Shown: positions 58,041-64,000 of the stretch, in pieces
Numbering within the stretch: the stretch's first letter is position 1
Layout of the letters: every line of letters starts with the position of its first letter
From: Nocardia inohanensis NBRC 100128
Lineage (GTDB): Bacteria > Actinomycetota > Actinomycetes > Mycobacteriales > Mycobacteriaceae
DNA: 64,000 nt
Direction: 5' to 3'
NCBI RefSeq assembly: GCF_001612945.1
Contig: NZ_BDBK01000021.1
Coordinates: forward strand, 61,567-125,566
Position numbers and translations under genes: made by a program
Notes under the pieces: generated by a model
What the model saw: the letters and a program-made list of their open reading frames with translations, nothing else
Told to the model about the DNA's origin: nothing
Database searches by the model: none

Positions 58041-59663
58041 ATGGCCAAGACAATTGCGTACGACGAAGAGGCTCGCCGCGGACTCGAGCGTGGTCTGAAC
58101 TCCCTCGCTGACGCCGTCAAGGTGACCCTGGGCCCGAAGGGCCGCAACGTCGTGCTGGAGAAGAAGTGGGGCGCCCCCACCATCACCAACGACGGTGTGT
58201 CCATCGCCAAGGAAATCGAGCTCGAGGACCCGTACGAGAAGATCGGCGCGGAGCTCGTCAAGGAAGTCGCCAAGAAGACGGACGACGTCGCGGGCGACGG
58301 CACCACCACCGCCACCGTGCTCGCCCAGGCGCTCGTGCGTGAAGGTCTGCGCAACGTCGCCGCCGGTGCGAACCCGCTCGGCCTGAAGCGCGGCATCGAG
58401 AAGGCCGTCGAGGCCGTCACCACCTCCCTGCTCGCCACCGCCAAGGAGGTCGAGACCAAGGAGCAGATCGCTGCCACCGCCGGTATCTCCGCGGGCGACT
58501 CGTCCATCGGCGAGCTCATCGCCGAGGCCATGGACAAGGTCGGCAAGGAAGGTGTCATCACCGTCGAGGAGAGCAACACCTTCGGGCTCCAGCTGGAGCT
58601 GACCGAGGGCATGCGCTTCGACAAGGGCTACATCTCCGGTTACTTCGTGACCGATCCGGAGCGTCAGGAAGCGGTCCTCGAGGACCCGTACATCCTGCTC
58701 GTCGGCTCGAAGATCTCGACCGTCAAGGACCTGCTGCCGCTGCTGGAGAAGGTCATCCAGGCCGGCAAGCCGCTGCTGATCATCGCGGAAGACGTTGAGG
58801 GCGAAGCGCTCTCGACCCTGGTCGTGAACAAGATTCGCGGCACCTTCAAGTCCATCGCCGTCAAGGCCCCGGGCTTCGGCGACCGTCGCAAGGCCATGCT
58901 GGCCGATATCGCCATCCTCACCGGTGGCGAGGTCATCAGCGAAGAGGTCGGCCTCTCGCTGGAGACCGCCGGCATCGAGCTGCTGGGCCAGGCCCGCAAG
59001 GTCGTCATCACCAAGGACGAGACCACCATCGTCGAGGGCGCGGGCGACGCGGAGGCCATCAAGGGCCGGGTCGCGCAGATCCGCACCGAGATCGAGAACT
59101 CGGACTCGGACTACGACCGTGAGAAGTTGCAGGAGCGGCTGGCCAAGCTGGCCGGCGGCGTCGCGGTCATCAAGGCCGGTGCTGCCACCGAGGTCGAGCT
59201 CAAGGAGCGCAAGCACCGCATCGAAGATGCCGTGCGCAACGCCAAGGCCGCCGTCGAAGAGGGCATCGTCGCCGGTGGTGGCGTGGCCCTGCTCCAGTCG
59301 GCTCCGGCCCTGGACGCGCTGACCCTGACCGGCGACGAGGCCACCGGTGCGAACATCGTTCGCGTCGCGCTGTCCGCGCCGCTGAAGCAGATCGCCTTCA
59401 ACGCGGGCCTGGAGCCCGGCGTCGTCGCCGAGAAGGTCTCGAACCTGCCGGCGGGCCACGGCCTGAACGCCGACTCGGGCGAGTACGTCGACCTGCTGGC
59501 CGCCGGCGTTGCCGACCCGGTCAAGGTGACCCGCTCCGCGCTGCAGAACGCCGCCTCCATCGCGGCGCTGTTCCTGACCACCGAGGCCGTCGTGGCCGAC
59601 AAGCCGGAGAAGGCCGCCCCCGCGGGCGACCCGACCGGCGGCATGGGCGGCATGGACTTCTGA
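58041..59663 (+). CDS. groEL2: chaperonin GroEL2 (60 kDa)
   Basis: 540 residues. MAKTIAYDEEARRGLERGLN at the start, then VKVTLGPKGRNVVLEKKWGAP, DDVAGDGTTTATVLAQ (ATP-binding) and a Gly-Met tail GGMGGMDF at the C-terminus, the form of the housekeeping Cpn60.2 rather than the His-rich GroEL1. No groES is next to it, as expected for the second copy. GGAGG lies ~11 bases before the ATG. Transcription is under two CIRCE boxes. Confidence 0.97.
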   Translation: MAKTIAYDEEARRGLERGLNSLADAVKVTLGPKGRNVVLEKKWGAPTITNDGVSIAKEIELEDPYEKIGAELVKEVAKKTDDVAGDGTTTATVLAQALVREGLRNVAAGANPLGLKRGIEKAVEAVTTSLLATAKEVETKEQIAATAGISAGDSSIGELIAEAMDKVGKEGVITVEESNTFGLQLELTEGMRFDKGYISGYFVTDPERQEAVLEDPYILLVGSKISTVKDLLPLLEKVIQAGKPLLIIAEDVEGEALSTLVVNKIRGTFKSIAVKAPGFGDRRKAMLADIAILTGGEVISEEVGLSLETAGIELLGQARKVVITKDETTIVEGAGDAEAIKGRVAQIRTEIENSDSDYDREKLQERLAKLAGGVAVIKAGAATEVELKERKHRIEDAVRNAKAAVEEGIVAGGGVALLQSAPALDALTLTGDEATGANIVRVALSAPLKQIAFNAGLEPGVVAEKVSNLPAGHGLNADSGEYVDLLAAGVADPVKVTRSALQNAASIAALFLTTEAVVADKPEKAAPAGDPTGGMGGMDF

Positions 59664-59696
59664 GTCCTGCCTTCCGGCAACGGTTCTGAACAACCC

Positions 59697-59727
59697 AAGG
59701 CCGACCACCGTCACGGTGGTCGGCCTT
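59697..59727 (+). terminator. groEL2 terminator
   Basis: AAGGCCGACCACCG and CGGTGGTCGGCCTT form a perfect 14-bp stem with a TCA loop, followed by CGGGCTTTT. Located 34 bases after the groEL2 stop; the convergent membrane-protein gene ends just beyond. Confidence 0.92.
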
Positions 59728-59740
59728 CGGGCTTTTCCGG

Positions 59741-60235
59741 CTATCGGCGTGCCCGGATCCAGCGGCCGGTGGAGGGCAGGGCGGCGAGGATCATCGGCAC
59801 GAGCGCGGGAACGATGAACATCGCGGTGAAGGCGATGGTGTCCAGGTGCAGGCTCTGGCCGCGCACCGCGCGTTCGGCGATCATGGCGAAGAGTTCGGTG
59901 AGCACGAGCGCGCTCCCGGCGATCACCATCACGCGTCCGATGGTCAGCCTGCACAGCAGCAGGAATCCGCCGAGCAGCAGCAGGAACGCGGCCGGGATCT
60001 GCAAAAGCATCCAGTACGGAACGAGCGTACGCAGCGATCCGGAGAATTTGGACAGCAGCGTGAGTGCCGAGTAACTGCCCCACGCCGAGTACAGGCCGAG
60101 GATCAGGGCGAACACCGCCGCACAGATCGCGGTCGCATTGTCGGGCTGCCGCGGCGGCGGCGCGTACGCGAACTGTCCCGGCGGGTACATGACCGGTGCG
60201 ACCGAGTAGCCCGGGTAACTGTTCGGGTGGTTCAT
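59741..60235 (-). CDS. small polytopic membrane protein
   Basis: 164 residues from the ATG at 60235, chosen for GGAGG seven bases upstream. A Pro/Tyr-rich cytoplasmic N-terminus (SYPGYSVAPVMYPPGQFAYAPPPRQP) precedes four membrane helices: ATAICAAVFALILGLYSAW, MLLQIPAAFLLLLGGFLLL, VMVIAGSALVLTELFAM and IAFTAMFIVPALVPMIL. Function unknown. Confidence 0.78.
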   Translation of the reverse strand: MNHPNSYPGYSVAPVMYPPGQFAYAPPPRQPDNATAICAAVFALILGLYSAWGSYSALTLLSKFSGSLRTLVPYWMLLQIPAAFLLLLGGFLLLCRLTIGRVMVIAGSALVLTELFAMIAERAVRGQSLHLDTIAFTAMFIVPALVPMILAALPSTGRWIRARR

Positions 60236-60336
60236 CGGGCTGCCTCCGCTGCTCGGTTCCATGATCGTTTCGCGGATGACCATCCCGTGCGGCGCTTAAC
60301 CGATCCTTGTGGTTCGGCTAAAACCCTTGCGGTGGA

Positions 60337-61203
60337 TCACATTCCGTTGCGGAATCGCGCGGCCCGGCCGGCATCGGCGCTACCGGGGAGCAGCGCGTCG
60401 ACCAGGTTCGTGATGCGCCCGAGCAACGGCCCGAGCCGCCGCGGCCGATCGATCACGGCATCGGCGATGATCTGCGCCCCTTCCTCGGGGCTGAGCGCCG
60501 ACGCCTTCGCGTACAGCGGATTGGGCGCGATCATGGGCGTGCGCACCAGCGGCATGTAGATCGAGGTGAATCGCACGTTCTCGGTGAGGGTTTCGACCTG
60601 GAGGCTGTCGCTGAGCGAATCCAGCGCCGCCTTCGAGGCCACATACGCCCCGTAACCCGAGCCGCCGAAGAGGTTGGCGGCGGACAGGATATTGATGATC
60701 TGCCCGTCCCGGCGGGCCCGCATCCCCGGCAGCACCGCGAGCATCAGCCGCACGGGCGCGAAGTAGTTCAGCCGCATGGTGCGTTCGTAGTCGTGCGGCC
60801 GGTCGTAGGACTCGTCGAGCCGCCGGCGGATGGATCGCCCGGCATTGTTGACCAGAATGTCCACCCCGCCGTGATCGGCCAGCACCTGCGCGATCATGGC
60901 GTCGAGCGCGTCGAAATCGTTGAGATCGCACGGGTAGATCGCCGCTTTGCCGCCCCGGCTCTCGACTTCTCTCGCGGCCGCCCGCAATTCGTCCTCCCGC
61001 CGCGCGACCAGCAGCACCGTCGCCCCGGCCGCGCCGCATTGCCGCGCGGCCGCCCGTCCGATGCCGGAGGACGCACCGGTGATCAGCACTCGCCGCCCGG
61101 CCACCGCCTCGGCCAGGGTGCGATCGCGTTTGATCCGCGACATCGAGACCTGGGTGTCGAGAGCGTGCTTGATGCGGTACAGCAGTCCGGGAAAGTCTCG
61201 CAT
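60337..61203 (-). CDS. short-chain dehydrogenase/reductase
   Basis: 288 residues. The SDR cofactor loop is GASSGIG (~43-49) with NNAG and YGAYVASK as the catalytic Tyr-Lys motif. A C-terminal extension of ~40 residues follows (RLGPLLGRITNLVDALLPG), consistent with membrane-associated SDRs of mycobacteria; the SDR Rv0439c sits at the matching place next to groEL2 as I recall. Substrate unknown; probably a lipid. Confidence 0.9.
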   Translation of the reverse strand: MRDFPGLLYRIKHALDTQVSMSRIKRDRTLAEAVAGRRVLITGASSGIGRAAARQCGAAGATVLLVARREDELRAAAREVESRGGKAAIYPCDLNDFDALDAMIAQVLADHGGVDILVNNAGRSIRRRLDESYDRPHDYERTMRLNYFAPVRLMLAVLPGMRARRDGQIINILSAANLFGGSGYGAYVASKAALDSLSDSLQVETLTENVRFTSIYMPLVRTPMIAPNPLYAKASALSPEEGAQIIADAVIDRPRRLGPLLGRITNLVDALLPGSADAGRAARFRNGM

Positions 61204-61346
61204 GGGCTGGATGCTAAGTGCCGCTGCGGCATTCGGGGCGAGGGTTCGCTAAAGGCATCGGATCGCCCCGCGCGCGCGATCACTGGGTAGGCTCAGCCGC
61301 GCGCCGGTCCGGGGAGGTCGGCTTTTTCGGTACGGGGAGACCAACC

Positions 61347-62306
61347 ATGAACTATCCGCCACAGCGACCACAGGGATTTCCGCAACAGCCGTCGGGCGGG
61401 CAGGGCTATCCACAGCAGCCGGGGCAACGGCAGCCGGGCTATGGGCAGCCGCAGCCGGGCTACGCGCAGCCCGGTCAGATGCAGCCGGGGTACGGACAGC
61501 CCGGTCAGATGCAGCCGCCCGGTTACGGACAGCAAGGCCAAGGCCAGCCGCAGCAGTTCGGGCAGCAGCCCTATGGAACCCAGCCGCAGCAGGGTGGTTT
61601 CGGGCCGCAGCCGGGCGGGATGCCGCCGCAGTACGGTGGTCAGCCGCCGCGTCCGCCGGCCTGGCAATCGCCGTTGGTGCTGATCGGCGCGGGCTTGGCA
61701 GTGGTGCTGGTGCTGGTGATCGGCATCGTGCTCGCGACCGGTGGGGACGACAAGGGCAGCACCGCCCAGGCCCCGGTGACGAGCGCCGCCGCGGCCACGT
61801 CGGAAGCGGCCACCTCCACCACTACCGCCCCGTCGACCAGCAAATCGTCGTCGAAGCCGGCCGGTCCCAGCTCGAAGGCCGCCGCCGCGGTCCCCGCCGA
61901 GGTGCAGCCGGTGCTCGACGCCATGCCCGCGGCACTGCGCGAGGCGGTGGCGCCGAACTTCAACCGGGTCACCCATCCGGGCTATACCGACGACGACTCC
62001 TTCGACACCGGCGCGGATTTCAATATCGAGCAGAAGGACGCGCTGATCGCGGGCCTCACCGAGGGCGGCAAGGACCGCGCGGTGCTGGCGCACATCAGTA
62101 CCGATCCGTCGCGGCTCCCGGCGCTGTGGCGCAAGCAGTTCACCGATCGGCTGACCGATCAGGGGACCAAGCTGATCCGCTTCAACGACAAGGGGGTGAG
62201 CGGCACGATGGAGTACTTCAATACCGAGACCAAGCTTTACGTCGCCGTCACCGGGTTCAAGGACAAGGCGTCGGCGCTGACTTTCATTCAGCGCGCGGGC
62301 CTGTGA
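61347..62306 (+). CDS. membrane-anchored protein with Pro/Gln-rich N-terminus (copy 1)
   Basis: 319 residues. About 105 N-terminal residues are built of QPGYGQP/QPGQMQPGYG-type repeats and lie in the cytoplasm. One membrane helix (LVLIGAGLAVVLVLVIGIVLA) follows, then a Ser/Thr/Ala linker, then a ~115-residue extracytoplasmic domain with VLDAMPAALREAVAPNFNRV, DADFNIEQKDALIAGL-like and FKDKASALTFIQRAGL at the end. The downstream gene encodes a paralogue. No family recognised. Confidence 0.85.
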   Translation: MNYPPQRPQGFPQQPSGGQGYPQQPGQRQPGYGQPQPGYAQPGQMQPGYGQPGQMQPPGYGQQGQGQPQQFGQQPYGTQPQQGGFGPQPGGMPPQYGGQPPRPPAWQSPLVLIGAGLAVVLVLVIGIVLATGGDDKGSTAQAPVTSAAAATSEAATSTTTAPSTSKSSSKPAGPSSKAAAAVPAEVQPVLDAMPAALREAVAPNFNRVTHPGYTDDDSFDTGADFNIEQKDALIAGLTEGGKDRAVLAHISTDPSRLPALWRKQFTDRLTDQGTKLIRFNDKGVSGTMEYFNTETKLYVAVTGFKDKASALTFIQRAGL

Positions 62307-62328
62307 GACCGGACCGAGGGGACTATCG

Positions 62329-63240
62329 ATGACATATCCGCCACAGCAACCGTATCCCGGCGGTCAGGGACCGTACGGTCCCGGACCCGCGCAGCCGCAT
62401 GTACCGCAACCCGCAGGGCCGCAAGGCTTTCCAGGTCAGGGCCAAGCCCAGTATCCGGCGCAGCCGGGCTGGGGTGGTCAGGCGCAGTATCCGGGGCAAC
62501 CCGCACAGCAGCCGGGCTGGGGCGCGCCCCAGCAGCAACCGCCGGGTATGCCCCCGCAACAGTGGCAGCAGTCGCCCACTCCGCCGGGTGGCCCCGGTTC
62601 GAAGCTGCCGATCATTCTGATCGGCGGCGCGGTGGTATTGGTGATCGCGATCATCGCCGTGGTCGCGCTGGTCTCATCCGGCGGCAAGGACAGCGGCAGT
62701 ACCGCCGCTGTCGCGAGTACGACTGCGGCGCAAACCACTTCGTCCGAGAGCGCGCCGCCGACCACCAAGTCGTCGGCGGCCAAGCCGACCACGACCACCA
62801 AGGCGCAACAGCCGGTGCCGGCCTCCTTGCAGCCGGTCGTGGACGCGCTGCCCGCCTCGGTGAAGCAGGCGGTCCTGAAGAATTCGATCCGGGAACGCCC
62901 GGCCGATGCCATGTTCGGCTACGACGCCGCGGCCGGCTTCACCATCAGCGGGCACGATCCATTGCTCAGTGGTCTGATGCGCTACCCGGACAACGACTAC
63001 TACCCGACGTCCTACATCACCACGAAGGCCGACTACCTGAAGCACATCTGGACCAGCCAGCATCCGGATTGGCTGACCGATGAGGGCGCCCGCCTGGTCC
63101 GCATCGATCCGGGCAGCAAGAACTCCAACGGCACGGCGACCGTGGAGATCTTCCTGCCGGCGAGCAATCTGTACTTCTCGCTCTCCACTTTCGAGAACGC
63201 CGAGGCGGCGAAGCAGTTCGTGCAGCGCGCCGGATTCTGA
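62329..63240 (+). CDS. membrane-anchored protein with Pro/Gln-rich N-terminus (copy 2)
   Basis: 303 residues with the same architecture as copy 1: Pro/Gln/Gly-rich cytoplasmic part (QPYPGGQGPYGPGPAQPHVP), one helix (LPIILIGGAVVLVIAIIAVVALV), a Ser/Thr linker and a C-terminal domain ending FENAEAAKQFVQRAGF. Similarity to copy 1 is clear in the final ~30 residues and the LQPVVDALPASVKQAV/VQPVLDAMPAALREAV segment, but otherwise low. It starts 22 bases after copy 1, so the two form an operon and arose by tandem duplication. Confidence 0.85.
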   Translation: MTYPPQQPYPGGQGPYGPGPAQPHVPQPAGPQGFPGQGQAQYPAQPGWGGQAQYPGQPAQQPGWGAPQQQPPGMPPQQWQQSPTPPGGPGSKLPIILIGGAVVLVIAIIAVVALVSSGGKDSGSTAAVASTTAAQTTSSESAPPTTKSSAAKPTTTTKAQQPVPASLQPVVDALPASVKQAVLKNSIRERPADAMFGYDAAAGFTISGHDPLLSGLMRYPDNDYYPTSYITTKADYLKHIWTSQHPDWLTDEGARLVRIDPGSKNSNGTATVEIFLPASNLYFSLSTFENAEAAKQFVQRAGF

Positions 63241-63266
63241 TCGTGAACCCCTGGCCGTGACGGCGG

Positions 63267-63548
63267 TCAGGGGTTCGGGTGGCGCTGGGACAGGATGACC
63301 GCCGCGTCGATCGGCCGGATGCCGAGCACCTCCGCGATGATCAAGACCTTCGCTTGGAGTGAGACGTCGTTCGGATAGCCCGGGTCGTAGAGCAGCTCGA
63401 CCAATTCGATGGCCGCGAGCGCCTGGTCCCTACTGAAGAGCCGACCGGGTAACCAGGAAACGCGCCAGTTGGTTTCCATATCTCCGGGTATTCGTTCCGC
63501 GAACTCGCCGACTAGCGGGGTAGTGATCGACCAATCGCAGACGTACAC
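63267..63548 (-). CDS. small hypothetical protein
   Basis: 93 residues from a GTG at 63548; an earlier start at 63599 and a later ATG at 63479 are possible. Sequence: SITTPLVGEFAERIPGDMETNWRVSWLPGRLFSRDQALAAIELVELLYDP (in pieces), then AKVLIIAEVLGIRPIDAAVILSQRH. No membrane helix or known motif. It is convergent with the paralogue operon and divergent from the rRNA operon. Confidence 0.7.
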   Translation of the reverse strand: MYVCDWSITTPLVGEFAERIPGDMETNWRVSWLPGRLFSRDQALAAIELVELLYDPGYPNDVSLQAKVLIIAEVLGIRPIDAAVILSQRHPNP

Positions 63549-63715
63549 GCCACAATTAGACCTCTGACCAGGCGATTTGACATCGGTTCGTAGCAACACG
63601 TAACTTATTCCAGGTCAGAGCGACACGGACACCGACCCGGAGCCCCTAGGGCCTGGGAAACGAGGTTGGACGAGGGCGCCTGATGATCGAGATTAGTCTC
63701 GACCGACCAGCGGAT

Positions 63716-63745
63716 TTGGTTCTGCCGGGCGGCCTGAGCTAAGCT
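63716..63745 (+). promoter_or_regulatory. candidate rRNA operon promoter
   Basis: TTGGTT (63716-63721), 18-base spacer, TAAGCT (63740-63745), followed by the AT-rich leader that precedes 16S rRNA genes in Nocardia and relatives. Other promoters may lie upstream, since the region from 63600 has no gene. Confidence 0.5.
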
Positions 63746-64000
63746 TCACAAGCAAGAAACAAGCAGCCTCACCGACAAGCGGGACTAGAGCCCGGGCGTT
63801 GGTGTGTGCGTGTGTTCTTTGAGAACTCAATAGTGTGTCGATGAATGTCAGTGCCAAATATTTTATTTGGTTCCGATTCCTCACCCCCCGTGTGAGGGTC
63901 GGACATTTAGTCAGCAAAAACTTTTTTGCTGGCGTTTTGTTTTGCTAGGTTTTCGGACTCTGGTTCGAGATACTTCTGATTCGCCCTTCGGGGTGTATCT
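63746..64000 (+). other. rRNA leader with boxA-like antiterminator and processing stems
   Basis: TGTTCTTTGAGAACTCAA (63813-63830) is the boxA-like element and conserved leader sequence found before actinobacterial 16S rRNA. Further on are hairpins CCAAATA/TATTTGG (63853-63869), CTCAC/GTGAG and CAGCAAAAA/TTTTTGCTG (63912-63931), likely RNase III-type processing stems. The 16S start is beyond position 64000. The block is AT-rich in a GC-rich genome, as rRNA leaders of this group usually are. Confidence 0.85.

Noticed and set aside
57942..60083. Long antisense frame across groEL2
   Set aside because: Composition (Gln/Leu/Asp/Gly-rich repeats) is that of a mirrored GroEL frame; no ribosome-binding site or domains.
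63746..64000. 16S rRNA gene start
   Set aside because: The leader is clear, but no GAGTTTGATC-type 16S start is seen before the window ends.

Overview
The window is a high-GC actinobacterial chromosome segment, most likely from Nocardia or a close mycolic-acid-producing relative. Supporting evidence: an Emb-type arabinosyltransferase beside a secreted mycolyltransferase, DUF4189 and MpaB-type proteins, many GTG starts and leaderless-looking promoters, a GroEL2 with a Gly-Met tail under two CIRCE operators, and an AT-rich rRNA leader at the right edge. As I recall the M. tuberculosis map, the order thiC ... xthA, GNAT, def, DUF3263, LytR_C, sodC, YbdK ligase, AAA ATPase, pssA, psd, SDR, groEL2 matches the Rv0423c-Rv0440 block, with many lineage-specific insertions here.

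Layout. 1-2350: the end of an NmrA-like oxidoreductase, an XRE/DUF397 regulator pair and a few doubtful small ORFs. 2373-8643: a SARP/NB-ARC regulator with a PapA-like acyltransferase, then an epoxide hydrolase divergent from a TetR regulator with two matching operators between them. 8798-12129: small hypothetical genes, an MpaB-family protein, a GAP-family membrane protein, and a short unit made of a 29-codon ORF followed by two tandem non-canonical tRNA-Glu genes. 12226-21867: VOC protein, Emb arabinosyltransferase, mycolyltransferase, thiC with its TPP riboswitch, secreted lipase and TetR. 21872-32733: MMPL transporter, homogentisate/fumarylacetoacetate degradation pair, TetR, two acyl-CoA dehydrogenases and a second MpaB protein; two of these genes carry duplicated promoter/leader sequences. 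32844-46862: the conserved core block (xthA, GNAT, def, DUF3263, LytR_C, sodC, YbdK-type ligase, PAP2, polytopic protein, AAA ATPase, pssA, psd).

46863-57756: a lineage-specific stretch with a KAS III enzyme, a SIMPL lipoprotein, an SRPBCC protein, a three-gene signalling module (receiver-thioredoxin reductase-like flavoprotein, cNMP-binding histidine kinase, UBP zinc finger), an ECF41-type sigma factor with an FAD oxidoreductase, and a Clp-N/HTH protein with an operator placed directly on its start codon. 57884-63548: groEL2, an SDR, two tandem Pro/Gln-rich membrane-anchored paralogues and a small gene. 63716-64000: promoter and leader of an rRNA operon; the 16S gene itself begins beyond the window.

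The most interesting items are the 29-codon ORF/tRNA-Glu pair unit (about 11.7-12.2 kb) and the REC-TrxR-like/kinase/UBP-finger module (49.6-53.3 kb), whose reductase-like domain lacks the redox CxxC. Other points of note are the duplicated leader regions, the degenerate first ATPase domain of the Cdc48-like protein and the dispersed palindromic repeats. All family assignments come from reading translated motifs and remembered family features; no database search was run.
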